Assembly: GCF_947090785.1 (NCBI RefSeq) | Contig: NZ_OX352320.1 | Coordinates: 1,550,001-1,614,000 of the forward strand | From: Rheinheimera sp. MM224 | GTDB taxonomy: Bacteria > Pseudomonadota > Gammaproteobacteria > Enterobacterales > Alteromonadaceae | Direction of reading: 5' to 3' | Length of the DNA stretch: 64,000 bases | In this document: positions 35,125 to 46,467 of the stretch, one piece after another | Layout of the letters: each line of letters starts with the position of its first letter | Numbering within the stretch: position 1 is the first letter of the stretch | Made by a program: the position numbers and the translations under genes | The notes under the pieces: generated by a model | What the model saw: only the letters and a program-made list of their open reading frames with translations | Told to the model about the DNA's origin: nothing | The model's database searches: none

Positions 35125-36299
35125 AAAGAACAGGCCACCTTACGGCTAAACTGCTCTATTAAATTCACGCCATCCCAGTCCGGGTTAAAGCTGAGTGCTT
35201 GTCCAACAGGCATCACCCGATCAATTCCTGTATGTGCAGTCATCAACCAGTTTTTTAATGCGCTGGGCTCTACACCCCAAACCGTTAAGGTTTGATGTGC
35301 CTGAGTCAGCATTGAGTTTAATTGCGCAAGATGTGAAAGTTGTAGCTCCAAAAATAAACCACAGCCCTGATGTTGGTGGATAAAAGCTGGTTCTAACGAA
35401 GCCACGGCAAGACGGGAAATGCTTTGTTGTTGCGTCAGCATCAGCTGTTGTTCACTGCTCATAATCAGCTGCTGTGCCGTCGCTAAGGCCTGATACTGTT
35501 CACTGCTAGTGAGTGGCTGCTTGTGCTGAATAAGCTCTGTTAAGGCTGGCCAAAACCGCTGTTGTGCTTGTTGTACTTGTCCAGTTTCACCCAACCATAA
35601 AACGGCTTTGGCCGACGAGCAGCCTTGCTGGGCAAAGGTGAGTTGGTCGCGGTAAAACAACTGAACCAATTGCTGGAACTCTGCTTCACCTGCCGCAAGT
35701 ACTTGCTCTGCGCCTAACAAACATAAAGAGAATTTATGGCCAAAACTCAGCTCGCGGGCATGGGCAGGCATCACTAACTGGCGCTGCGCCTGGATCGCTT
35801 GATCCGAGCCCCATAACACCCTGCCATCTACTGTATTTATCAGGGCTTTTAATTCAGCACTGTTGTAGTCGCATTGCATCAGCTGAAAACGGGCATTTTG
35901 CTGTGGGAATGTTTCGGCAAGAGCTCGAATTTTTTCTATTAATACCGCAGTGCTGCCACCACTGCGGCTGGATAAACGAATAAGGTTTTTATTGCCACAG
36001 AGCAAACTTAAAATACCGGAGTAAACAAATAAGCTATCCACATTGGCGGGCGCACTATGAAACACCAAACCTAAAGGCTGGCGGATAAACTGCTCTGAAT
36101 GCTGATAAGGAGCCAGTAAAGGCTTTAAATTCGCCTGCCGTAACCAGAAACCCAAAGCTATTAAATCCGGAAAATCCCGGCTTTGTGGCGCTTTTAATAA
36201 AGCTTCAGACAAGGCCTGACAATAGGCAAAATCCTGTTCAGCAAAAGGCTGCTGCAGTTCGGCTTTCGTAGTGGGCGGGTTTAAAATGATCCAGCTCAT
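35121..36299 (-). CDS. LuxC-like acyl thioester reductase
   Basis: About 392 residues, aldehyde-dehydrogenase-like family of LuxC fatty-acyl reductases (Vibrio LuxC about 480, so this is shorter). LGLVFHSAPANVDSLF (near 75) and the FAQQGCSSAKAV segment with Cys227, the likely acyl-accepting thiol, are visible. It would reduce an acyl thioester to an aldehyde with NADPH. The start at 36299 overlaps the luxE-like stop by ATGA. Last gene of the - strand unit; no luxAB is nearby, so not bioluminescence. Confidence 0.85.
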   Translation of the reverse strand: MSWIILNPPTTKAELQQPFAEQDFAYCQALSEALLKAPQSRDFPDLIALGFWLRQANLKPLLAPYQHSEQFIRQPLGLVFHSAPANVDSLFVYSGILSLLCGNKNLIRLSSRSGGSTAVLIEKIRALAETFPQQNARFQLMQCDYNSAELKALINTVDGRVLWGSDQAIQAQRQLVMPAHARELSFGHKFSLCLLGAEQVLAAGEAEFQQLVQLFYRDQLTFAQQGCSSAKAVLWLGETGQVQQAQQRFWPALTELIQHKQPLTSSEQYQALATAQQLIMSSEQQLMLTQQQSISRLAVASLEPAFIHQHQGCGLFLELQLSHLAQLNSMLTQAHQTLTVWGVEPSALKNWLMTAHTGIDRVMPVGQALSFNPDWDGVNLIEQFSRKVACSF

Positions 36300-37384
36300 G
36301 GCGTGGTTCGCTCTTTGGCTGATGGAGAAAATGTATCGCTGCAACCCCGTGCTTCAGCCTGAGGCAAGCGGCCTAAAATATGGAAATATTTGCCCATACG
36401 TCCACAAGGGCAGTTATCTTCACCCAACAGCACGGCACGGTCTTCGGACAATAAACTATGGCCCGGATAACTGCGTGGCAGGGTGGATATCAACTGCAAT
36501 ACGCCTTCTTCTCCCAAAGCAGCTGTTTGCCAGCTGCCAGGCGCACGAACTAATACATCGGCATAACTGGGGCAATGCAGATGGCCTTGTTCGCATTCAA
36601 CAAAAATAGCGCCGACTTGCTCCACCATGCCATAAAAATTATGCACTTTGCTAATACCGGTTAAAGCCAGTACCTGTTGTTTAAAAGTAGTATTGTCGAC
36701 GGCTTTTTCCTGCAGCTTTTTCCAGCCACCGCTGTGTAGCAGTAAGGCTTGTGGCAAGGAAATAGTTTTGTTCTGCTTTTGCAGCTCTTGAATAAAAAAC
36801 TGCCAGACCATAAAAGTAAAACCAAATACAAACACCGGGCCATCGCCAAACTGCTGGCAAAACTGCTCGACAGCTTCAAAGTTAATGCTCATATCATCAT
36901 TTAATGCATAACAATGATTACGGCCCATAAAGGACAAGCCCTGAATACCAGCACCACGGGCAGAGAAGTTACTGCGATCTTTAATCACGCCAGGATGGTC
37001 AATAATCAGCATCGGCAAACGGGCTTTACCCAGCCAGTGCTGCATGATTTTCACCAGAATTTTTGACTGCATGGCTGCTGTGGTGCTGTCGAGCACAATA
37101 CGGGACGGTGTGCCAGTGGTGCCACTGGAATACAGCACTTTAAATACATCTGCATCAGGCACGGATTGCAGTTTTAACTGCTTAAACAGCCGTACCGCCA
37201 GATAAGGCAGTTGTTCAGTGCTGTTTGATGAGGTTTGTAATACATCTGGCCACTGAGCTTGCAGCAATTGCTGGTAGGGCTGGCAGTGTTGTTGATGATG
37301 TTGTGTCAGTTGTTTTAGTTCCATCATCAGCAACGGCTGTTTTTCGGCCGCGTTCAGGTTATAAGGCTCACGCTCAATTAGCAT
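36296..37384 (-). CDS. LuxE-like acyl-protein synthetase
   Basis: About 362 residues, the usual length for LuxE. YSSGTTGTPSRIVLDS (near 93-108) is the adenylate-forming P-loop. NFYGMVEQVGAIF and CPCGRMGKYFHILGR near the C-terminus are typical of the family. LuxE activates a fatty acid as acyl-AMP and passes it to LuxC or another carrier. GGAGAG five bases before the ATG at 37384 fixes the start; it overlaps the upstream ligase by 11 bases. Substrate chain length unknown. Confidence 0.87.
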   Translation of the reverse strand: MLIEREPYNLNAAEKQPLLMMELKQLTQHHQQHCQPYQQLLQAQWPDVLQTSSNSTEQLPYLAVRLFKQLKLQSVPDADVFKVLYSSGTTGTPSRIVLDSTTAAMQSKILVKIMQHWLGKARLPMLIIDHPGVIKDRSNFSARGAGIQGLSFMGRNHCYALNDDMSINFEAVEQFCQQFGDGPVFVFGFTFMVWQFFIQELQKQNKTISLPQALLLHSGGWKKLQEKAVDNTTFKQQVLALTGISKVHNFYGMVEQVGAIFVECEQGHLHCPSYADVLVRAPGSWQTAALGEEGVLQLISTLPRSYPGHSLLSEDRAVLLGEDNCPCGRMGKYFHILGRLPQAEARGCSDTFSPSAKERTTP

Positions 37385-38789
37385 GCGAACTCTCCGTTGC
37401 AAGCAATAACAGCGCCTGATAATCAGCTTTGCCATTGGAGAGCACAGGCAACGCATCCAATTGCAGTATTTTGTATAAAGCAGGATGCAGTTGCAGTTGT
37501 TCGCGTAAAAGCTGTTGTATCTGTTCTGTCAGTGCAGGTTCCTGTTGTGTGTAAGCCACTACTAACAAGTCGTCCGTACCAGCGCAACAGACAGGGTCTG
37601 TTAACACTGAAAGTTGTTGCTCCAGATGATCCAGTTGCAATCGTTTGCCCTGAATTTTCAAAAAACGGCTTAAGCGCCCAACAATACGGTATAAGCCATT
37701 GGGCAGGCGCTCTGCTAAATCACCAGTGCTTAATTCAGTGAGCACACTGCTACTTGTTAAGTCATCAGCACAGCTGGCATAACCTAACATCACATTGGGG
37801 CCACGGTAACACAACTCGCCTTCAGTGAGATCTTCGGTGATCAGGTTTTTCGTACCAGGATCCCGCAGCAGCAATTCGCCTCCGGGAATAGGCTTACCAA
37901 TACAATCGGCATACTGCTGAATGAGTTTCGGCGGCAAATAAGCGATACGGGCTGTGGCTTCGGTTTGGCCATACATCAGATAAACCGGCTTTTGCAAAGT
38001 GCTGGAGAGTTGCTGCACATAGTCAGTCAGGCTGCTGTTCAGTTTGCCACCTGCCTGAGTCAAATAACGCAGCGCAGGGCGGGGCATACGCTCCAGCCGC
38101 AACTGGCGATACAGCTGATAACTAAAAGGCACGCCTTGTAAGCTGGTTATGTTGAAGTCTCTGGTTTGTTGCCAGAAGTCTTTGCTCATTAAAGGCGCTT
38201 CTGTCAGTAAGATGGATGCACCTTGGTATAAATGACTATTCAACACCGACAAGCCATAGGAATAATGCAGCGGCAGGGCAGTGATGGCAGTATCTGTGCT
38301 CTCTATCGGTAAATAGTCACAAATAGCGCGGGCATTGGCTTCGATATTTTGAAGGGACAACATGACGGATTTAGGCGAGCCGGAACTGCCTGAGGTGCTG
38401 AGTAACAAAGCACAATCGGACCGTACTTTTTGTTGACAAGCGCTGTGTTGATTAGAGGTCAGCTGAATTTCACCAGAGCTTTGGATCACCGCAGCAATAT
38501 GTAAGCGCTCGACTAAAGCCAAGGTTTGGCTATCAGCCAAATCCGGCGCCAGTAATAACAGCGCTTTGCCACTGCGAAGTGCGGCCAGGTAAGCCACTAC
38601 TGCAGATAACGTGGAGCTAAAACGCAAGGCCAGCAAAGAGTGTGCTGGCACCACTTTGTTTAAAGTGCTGCTGTACTGATCTGCTAGTTTTGCCAGCTGC
38701 AGGTAGCTGATAGTGCTGTGATCAGGTAAACGAAGCGCAATGGCATCACCAAATAGCTCTAGTCTGTGAGCAAAACTCAGGCCCTTCAT
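37374..38789 (-). CDS. AMP-dependent acyl ligase (ANL superfamily)
   Basis: 471 residues, slightly short for the family. LLLSTSGSSGSPKSVMLS is the AMP-binding P-loop (near residue 130), MYGQTEATARIAYLPP the A5 motif, GRLSRFLKIQGKRL the A8 hinge, and SNGKADYQ retains the A10 lysine. It probably loads an acyl group on the acyl carrier protein encoded two genes upstream. ATGA overlap with the SDR gene. Substrate could be a short or hydroxy acid; not readable here. Confidence 0.87.
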   Translation of the reverse strand: MKGLSFAHRLELFGDAIALRLPDHSTISYLQLAKLADQYSSTLNKVVPAHSLLALRFSSTLSAVVAYLAALRSGKALLLLAPDLADSQTLALVERLHIAAVIQSSGEIQLTSNQHSACQQKVRSDCALLLSTSGSSGSPKSVMLSLQNIEANARAICDYLPIESTDTAITALPLHYSYGLSVLNSHLYQGASILLTEAPLMSKDFWQQTRDFNITSLQGVPFSYQLYRQLRLERMPRPALRYLTQAGGKLNSSLTDYVQQLSSTLQKPVYLMYGQTEATARIAYLPPKLIQQYADCIGKPIPGGELLLRDPGTKNLITEDLTEGELCYRGPNVMLGYASCADDLTSSSVLTELSTGDLAERLPNGLYRIVGRLSRFLKIQGKRLQLDHLEQQLSVLTDPVCCAGTDDLLVVAYTQQEPALTEQIQQLLREQLQLHPALYKILQLDALPVLSNGKADYQALLLLATESSHAN

Positions 38790-39532
38790 AAACTAAAACC
38801 ACCATCCACAGCCAGAATATGGCCAGTGATGTAACGCGCGTCCTTTGAGCATAAAAACTGGATCACAGCCGCGACTTCATCGGCCTGACCTAAACGGCGT
38901 AAGCTGATTTGAGCTGTCAGTTGTTGTCTTTTATCTTCGCTGTAATGTGCTGTTAAATCAGTTTCGATAAAACCTGGGGCTACCGCATTGACCCGAATAC
39001 CTGTGGGGCCTAGCTCTTTCGCCAGCGATTTGACTAAAGAGGATACCGCACCTTTACTGGCAGCATAGACTGCCTGACCGGCTGAACCAGACTCTGCCAC
39101 TTTGGAGGATAACAACAATAGGTGCCCAGCTTTATGGCGTACCATCAGTTTGCTGGCAAGCTGACAGAGCTGCACCGTAGCACCCACATTGAGTGCCATC
39201 AGCTTGTCCAGATCAGTTAAGCGGGTCATGGCCAATAACGAATCCTGCATCTGGCCTGCACAGTGCACCAGATGACTTAAGCCTTTGTCTTGTAATACGG
39301 TGTGGATCAGACGAAACAAAGCAGTTACTGCATCTCGGTCTGTTAAATCCACAGCATGGATAGAGACTAAAGCACCTAAAGCCTGACAATCTGCCTGTAC
39401 TTGTTCTAAAGCTTTTGCATCACGTGCCACTAAAATCAGTTCGTGACCTGCTTTGGCAAAGGCTATGGCTGTTGCGCGGCCTATGCCACGACTGGCTCCT
39501 GTAATAAGGCTAACAGGCGTTTTGCTGATCAT
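38786..39532 (-). CDS. FabG-like 3-oxoacyl-ACP reductase (SDR)
   Basis: About 248 residues. TGASRGIGRATAIAFAKAG binds NADP, LLSSKVAESGSAGQAVYAASKGA gives the catalytic Ser, Tyr and Lys, and VNAVAPGFIETDLT is typical of FabG. It likely reduces a 3-keto-acyl group on the adjacent carrier protein. I chose the ATG at 39532; a TTG two codons upstream is possible. It is a second, pathway-specific copy rather than the housekeeping FabG, judged by context. Confidence 0.88.
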   Translation of the reverse strand: MISKTPVSLITGASRGIGRATAIAFAKAGHELILVARDAKALEQVQADCQALGALVSIHAVDLTDRDAVTALFRLIHTVLQDKGLSHLVHCAGQMQDSLLAMTRLTDLDKLMALNVGATVQLCQLASKLMVRHKAGHLLLLSSKVAESGSAGQAVYAASKGAVSSLVKSLAKELGPTGIRVNAVAPGFIETDLTAHYSEDKRQQLTAQISLRRLGQADEVAAVIQFLCSKDARYITGHILAVDGGFSL

Positions 39533-39545
39533 TGACAAGCAGCCA

Positions 39546-39803
39546 TCAGAACGAGACTCCGTATTTGCCCAGTATGGCTTTGGCTTTGGCCACTGAACTC
39601 ATATCAATAATATCGTCGGTATCCAGCATCAGATCAAAGACGTTTTCCAGCTCGGCAATCAGTAGCATATGGGCCGTTGAGTCCCACTCTTTTATGCTGT
39701 TGTAGGCTAAATCATCATGGATTTGAGTGTCGGCCACTACTAAAGCTGTCGCAAAAGCGGCTGTGAGTTTGGCGGTATTGGTTTGAATTAGATCGTTGCT
39801 CAT
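39546..39803 (-). CDS. Acyl carrier protein
   Basis: 85 residues, acidic four-helix carrier. EWDSTAHMLLIAELENVF contains the DS(T) motif whose Ser takes the phosphopantetheine arm (about residue 42). ATG at 39803 follows a CCGGA site. Immediately downstream of pseH and upstream of the reductase and ligase, so dedicated to this pathway. The variant DST rather than DSL suggests it is not the fatty-acid synthase ACP. Confidence 0.9.
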   Translation of the reverse strand: MSNDLIQTNTAKLTAAFATALVVADTQIHDDLAYNSIKEWDSTAHMLLIAELENVFDLMLDTDDIIDMSSVAKAKAILGKYGVSF

Positions 39804-39804
39804 A

Positions 39805-40380
39805 TTAATTCCGGATAAAAGTTGCAAATTTAGCAGCAGCGTCCTGGTGTGCTTTTGGCACTAAAGTCATGGCTACCATCTCATCTGAAGGCTGAACTGC
39901 ATCAGCTTGATAACCTAATTGTTCGTTAAAACGCAAGGCTGCGCTATTCGTGTTTTTCACCTGCGCCTTCAACAGCTTGATGCCAAGCTGTTCAAAAGCA
40001 TACTGGTTCAGCGCTAAGGCTGCAAAAAATGCCAGTATAGTACCGCGGTACTTGGCTTCACCTAAATAAAAGCCTGTTTCTAAGCTGTCACATTCTGCCA
40101 CAGCCAAAGCTGTAGGGCTTTTTAAATTACAAGCACCAACCTTCTGGTTTTTATAATAAATCACAAACTGCATTTGGCGTCGGTCAGAAGATATACGTTC
40201 AAACCAGCTTTGTTGCCGCTCCGGGCTAATTTCACTCTGATCCAGCATTTGGCTGCTGACTTCCGGGCTATTGCGCCAGATCAGCACTTGTGCCAAATCA
40301 TCCTGCTGCAAAGGTTTAAGCTGCACATTAAAGGCGGCTATTTCATCGGTGTGCCACATCGTTAAGCGAACTTCTGGCAT
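39805..40380 (-). CDS. pseH: PseH-like GNAT N-acyltransferase
   Basis: About 191-residue GNAT. FNVQLKPLQQDDLAQVLIWRNSPEV starts the fold and ETGFYLGEAKYRG lies in the acyl-CoA-binding motif. In the pseudaminic pathway PseH acetylates the 4-amino sugar from PseC. Because an ACP gene follows one base later, it may instead use an acyl-ACP donor (inference). ATG at 40380 shares its base with the pseI stop. Confidence 0.85.
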   Translation of the reverse strand: MPEVRLTMWHTDEIAAFNVQLKPLQQDDLAQVLIWRNSPEVSSQMLDQSEISPERQQSWFERISSDRRQMQFVIYYKNQKVGACNLKSPTALAVAECDSLETGFYLGEAKYRGTILAFFAALALNQYAFEQLGIKLLKAQVKNTNSAALRFNEQLGYQADAVQPSDEMVAMTLVPKAHQDAAAKFATFIRN

Positions 40381-41444
40381 TACACCAAATCCCAACTCAT
40401 GGCGGTGCCTCGTGCTACGTCTTTAGTGACGGTTTTACCTAAAAGCATCGACAGATATTTGGGAGGCAAGCCTAAACCAGGTCGGATGGCGCGCAAGTTT
40501 TCAGTGGTAAGCACCTCACCGGCTTTTAAATCAGCAGCTATATACAAAGATCGACGGTGTTTACGTGAGGCAATTTCTTTTTCGGTGCAGCCATAATTGA
40601 CCTGACCTAAAGCCACTTTCGCTTTGGCCGTTTCTTCCACTAATTGCTTCAGCTCGTTTGGCTCTAATGAAAACTCAGCATCCACACCACCTTCGCTTCT
40701 ATCCAAAACAAAGTGTTTTTCAATCACAGTAGCGCCTAAAGCGACGGCAGCAACAGAGACACCAATACCTGTGGTGTGATCCGATAAACCGGCCTGGCAC
40801 TGAAACAGCTGAGCTAAATGTGGAATGGTCAGTAAATTGGCATCAACAGGACGGGCAGGGTAGTTGCTGGTGCATTTGAGTAAAATGAGCTCTTTGCAGC
40901 CGTTTGCTCTTAATACTTCCACTGATTCAGCCAGCTCTGACTGACTGGCCATGCCGGTCGACATAATCACGGGTTTGCCGGTTTTCGCCACCGCCGCCAA
41001 CAGTGGATGATCAATATTTTCAAAAGAGGCAATTTTATAACAAGGCACATCCAGCGATTCTAAAAAAGCTACTGCGGTTAAATCAAAAGGGGTGCTGAAC
41101 GCCAGTATGCCATGGCTTTTGGCCCGCTCAAAAATAGCTTTATGCCAGTCCCATGGCGTGTAGGCAATCTGGTATAGCTTATACAAGGTAGTGCCATGCC
41201 ACAGGCTGTTTTTATCTTCGATATAAAACTCGCCTGTGTCTATATCCAGCGTCATGGTGTCTGCTGTATAGGTTTGTAATTTAATGGCCTGAGCGCCTGC
41301 TGCTGCAGCTGCATCTATCATCGCCAGCGCTTTATCAAGCGACTGATCATGATTGCCGGATAGCTCAGCAATAATCAAAGGTGGATGAGAAGGACCTACT
41401 GTATGCTGGCCTAACTGAATATCCTGAAAAGGTGCTTTGCTCAT
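40380..41444 (-). CDS. pseI: Pseudaminic acid synthase
   Basis: 354 residues. PLIIAELSGNHDQSLDKAL is the start typical of PseI rather than NeuB. AAGAQAIKLQTYTADTMTLD, YKIASFENIDHPLL, STGMAS and the SAF C-terminus follow. It condenses the 2,4-diacetamido altrose with phosphoenolpyruvate. Ribosome site AGGAAA. Clearly a separate gene from the LegI-like synthase at 18158. Confidence 0.95.
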   Translation of the reverse strand: MSKAPFQDIQLGQHTVGPSHPPLIIAELSGNHDQSLDKALAMIDAAAAAGAQAIKLQTYTADTMTLDIDTGEFYIEDKNSLWHGTTLYKLYQIAYTPWDWHKAIFERAKSHGILAFSTPFDLTAVAFLESLDVPCYKIASFENIDHPLLAAVAKTGKPVIMSTGMASQSELAESVEVLRANGCKELILLKCTSNYPARPVDANLLTIPHLAQLFQCQAGLSDHTTGIGVSVAAVALGATVIEKHFVLDRSEGGVDAEFSLEPNELKQLVEETAKAKVALGQVNYGCTEKEIASRKHRRSLYIAADLKAGEVLTTENLRAIRPGLGLPPKYLSMLLGKTVTKDVARGTAMSWDLV

Positions 41445-41470
41445 CTGTGTTTTCCTGTACTACTGCGGTC

Positions 41471-42559
41471 TTAATGCCGACCCTGAAATTCTGTGTTAAG
41501 TCGCTCTACAATAGCAGCACAACCGCCGCCTTGCGGCACCAGTTGTCTGGCTTTGTCTGACATTTGTTGCAACTGCTCCGGATTATCCAGCAGCTGTTGC
41601 ACAGCTCTGGTTAATTGAGCTGCTGTTAAATCCTGCCCTTGTCCAAGATAACCACAGACACCGGCTTCAACCAAAGATAAAGTGCTGGCGACTTGATTTT
41701 CCGCCAAAGTCACCACCAAAGCCGGCAGGGCCAAAGCACAGCGCTCCCAATGAGTGGAACCTCCTGCTCCTATCATTAATCTGGCTTTACTCATTAATTC
41801 TGCCATATGGGGTGTCTGAATATACAAGCTAAAACGAGTATCTTCAGCACAGAGCTTTTCAAGCTCAGTTTTGTATGGATTGGCTAGTCCTATCACTATA
41901 TCGGCATGAAAGTCAGTTTTCTGAAGCTGCTGTAAGGCTTTAATAGTCCTGCTGGTTAAATTCAGCTCGTCTGTACCACCGTAAAAGACTAAAAACCGCG
42001 GCTTATTTGTGTCCACTGCGCGCTGAAACTTTGCAAATTCAGGTCGTAGCAACACATAAGAGGGGCCTAACCACAGTTGAGCCTCTTTGTTGACTAGCTT
42101 GTCGTAGCGACTATGCATTTGAGGATAGAGGTTTTGATCCAGCAAATAATCGCATTGATGCGCTCTGTTGGCCAAATCATCAATCACCAAAAGTTTTCGG
42201 TAAAATCCTGCCATGGCCTGTTCAAATATTTTAGACAATCCATAGTGATCAATCACCAGCAGATCAACAGGCGCTTGTAGCTGTTCTTTAAGCTCCGCTG
42301 CATCCTGCTGTTCTGTTACGCCCAACCAGGCGGCATAACCAGTGGCTCTAGTGTCTGCTGGCTGTTTTAGTGTGATAACGTCAAAACTCTGATCCTGTAG
42401 CCACTGAATTAAATGACCCGGATGTGCCCGGCAAGCAAACTGTACTTGCCAATTGGATTGCTGCAAAGCCTTAGCTAAAGTCAGGCAACGCATCAGATGG
42501 CCTGAACCAATCACTGCGGATGCATCGACCCGAAATAACGCTGTTCTGCTGACAGTCAT
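41471..42559 (-). CDS. pseG: UDP-2,4-diacetamido-altropyranose hydrolase (PseG)
   Basis: 362 residues, GT-B fold hydrolase that removes UDP before PseI acts. The N-terminal AVIGSGHLMRCLTLAKAL contains the catalytic His21 and resembles MurG-like nucleotide sugar enzymes. GGTDELNLTSRTIKAL and IGAGGSTHWERCALALPALV are conserved. ATGA overlap with pseF. Confidence 0.93.
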   Translation of the reverse strand: MTVSRTALFRVDASAVIGSGHLMRCLTLAKALQQSNWQVQFACRAHPGHLIQWLQDQSFDVITLKQPADTRATGYAAWLGVTEQQDAAELKEQLQAPVDLLVIDHYGLSKIFEQAMAGFYRKLLVIDDLANRAHQCDYLLDQNLYPQMHSRYDKLVNKEAQLWLGPSYVLLRPEFAKFQRAVDTNKPRFLVFYGGTDELNLTSRTIKALQQLQKTDFHADIVIGLANPYKTELEKLCAEDTRFSLYIQTPHMAELMSKARLMIGAGGSTHWERCALALPALVVTLAENQVASTLSLVEAGVCGYLGQGQDLTAAQLTRAVQQLLDNPEQLQQMSDKARQLVPQGGGCAAIVERLNTEFQGRH

Positions 42560-43251
42560 GGCTGCCTTAACAGCAGTTGATGTAACAGCTCAGCTCGAAG
42601 CCAATCGTCCGCTGTGTCAATGTCCTGCACTAGATGCTGCGGCAGTTCATACAAATAAGAGCTTGGCGAAAACACTGCTTTTGCATCAAGCCAGCTTTGA
42701 GTGCGGCCACAATAAAACTGGCCGGCATCATGAAAAGTTTCAGGTAAATCCTGTGAGCGTTTTGGAATAGAAGAGGGGTCTACAGCCTGGACTCTGCCTT
42801 GTTCAGTTCTATATAAAGCGCGCTGAATGGGAAAACTAAAACGACAGCCAGAGAAGACATAATCCAAAGCGGGATCTTGTTGCAACTGCTGCATAGCCTC
42901 TTTTAGCATCTGTGGCTGAAGCAAAGGAGCTGTGGCATAAATACAGGCCACTAATTTGGGTTTTAACTGGTGTTGCAGTGCCCAGCCGATCGCATGGCGC
43001 ACTACAGCTGAGGTGCCGGTGTGATCGTCTGATAATTCTGCAGGGCGGATAAAGGGCACTTTAGCGCCAAAATTTTCTGCTACAGCTGCAATTTCAGTAT
43101 CGTCGGTCGATACCCAAACTTCATCAAAAACGCCGGATAACAAAGCGGCTTCAATAGACCAGCCAATCATAGCTTTGCCATTAAAGTCTTTAATGTTTTT
43201 ACGCGGAATACGTTTACTGCCGCCGCGTGCCGGAATAATGGCTAATCGCAT
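42556..43251 (-). CDS. pseF: CMP-pseudaminic acid synthetase
   Basis: 231-residue cytidylyltransferase. IIPARGGSKRIPRKNIKDFNGKAM is the CTP-binding start, VWVSTDDTEIAAVAENFGA follows, and the C-terminal LVQDIDTADDWLRAELL is typical of PseF. Activates pseudaminic acid for transfer. Coupled to pseG by overlap; a 3-base gap follows pseC. Confidence 0.94.
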   Translation of the reverse strand: MRLAIIPARGGSKRIPRKNIKDFNGKAMIGWSIEAALLSGVFDEVWVSTDDTEIAAVAENFGAKVPFIRPAELSDDHTGTSAVVRHAIGWALQHQLKPKLVACIYATAPLLQPQMLKEAMQQLQQDPALDYVFSGCRFSFPIQRALYRTEQGRVQAVDPSSIPKRSQDLPETFHDAGQFYCGRTQSWLDAKAVFSPSSYLYELPQHLVQDIDTADDWLRAELLHQLLLRQP

Positions 43252-43254
43252 CCG

Positions 43255-45467
<2,213 letters not shown>

Positions 45468-45580
45468 TTAGCATAATTTATTCCACTATTAAAAAATCCT
45501 TTTTAAATAGGTGCTTAGCTAAGAATCATCTAGTTATAGCTTTATTGTCTAAAAAAAGCACAGTTTAAAGCTTGGGCACT

Positions 45581-45610
45581 TTGATGATTTTGAGGTAGAC
45601 TGCTTTATAT
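45581..45610 (+). promoter_or_regulatory. Possible sigma-70-type promoter for the divergent flagellin
   Basis: TTGATG-N18-TTATAT, 36 bases before the ATG. No sigma-28 or sigma-54 match was found in this 241-base divergent region. Confidence 0.3.
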
Positions 45611-45645
45611 AGCCAATCCGTTTCGGAATAGCCTGAGGTAGTAGT

Positions 45646-46443
45646 ATGAAAATAGGTAACTCCTTTGCCAATGAAAATCAGCTGAAATTCAATTCCAATG
45701 AATCTGAAAATCTGCTGAAAAAATTAGCCACAGCACGTCGTATCAATAGTGCTGCTGATGATGCTGCCGGATTACAAATTGCTAACCGCTTAACTCAAAG
45801 CGCAAATGCTTCTGCTCAGGGTACACAGAATGTGTACGATGGTATTTCTTTAGCCACTGTGGCCGATCAGGGCTTGCAGGGCGTGACAGATAATCTGAAT
45901 GAAATGGGCCGTTTAGCTGTGCAGGCTGGTAGTGGTATTTTAACTGCTTCAGACCGTCAGGCATTGCAAAAACAAGCCGACGCCTACTCAGCCAGTATTC
46001 AGGATCAGATTAAAAATACTGAATTTGCCGGTATCAAGCTATTTGATCAGGAAGGCTCTATTCCTGTAGGTACAGGCAATGGCAGTATTGGTATCAAAAC
46101 CCAGGATTTGTCGACTCGCTTAACGGATTCAGGTGCTTTTAGCATCGACTTATCTTCTGCTGAAAGTGCTGAAGCTTCGCTGAAATCCATTCAGAGTTCT
46201 TCACAAGTGGTAGATAACAACAGAACAGATTTAGGCGCTACCATCAACGCTTTACAGTCTACTGCCCGTAATCTGCAAACTCAGAATGTGAACGAGCAAG
46301 AAGCCATCAGCCGAATTCAGGACCTGGATTATGCCAAGGCTGTGACAGAACAAGTGGCTGCCGGTGTTCGTGAACAAGCTTCTATTTCTGTGATTAGCCA
46401 GGGTCGAGTGTCTGAACAACAAGCTTTAAAGCTACTCGCTTAA
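45646..46443 (+). CDS. Divergent flagellin paralogue
   Basis: 265 residues. It keeps [20 protein letters not shown] near the N-terminus and a C-terminal helix RIQDLDYAKAVTEQVAAGVREQ...SEQQALKLLA, but lacks the [14 protein letters not shown] start of the four array flagellins and has a different centre. It sits at the edge of the glycan island, next to flrA, without a recognisable sigma-28 promoter. It could be a minor filament or junction subunit, or a relic of an older flagellin. GAGG ribosome site. Confidence 0.85.
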   Translation: MKIGNSFANENQLKFNSNESENLLKKLATARRINSAADDAAGLQIANRLTQSANASAQGTQNVYDGISLATVADQGLQGVTDNLNEMGRLAVQAGSGILTASDRQALQKQADAYSASIQDQIKNTEFAGIKLFDQEGSIPVGTGNGSIGIKTQDLSTRLTDSGAFSIDLSSAESAEASLKSIQSSSQVVDNNRTDLGATINALQSTARNLQTQNVNEQEAISRIQDLDYAKAVTEQVAAGVREQASISVISQGRVSEQQALKLLA

Positions 46444-46467
46444 TTTCTAAACCTGTTTTCATCCCAT

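Noticed and set aside
35121..37384. Bioluminescence operon
   Set aside because: LuxC- and LuxE-like genes are present but no luxA or luxB lies nearby, and the context is sugar synthesis.
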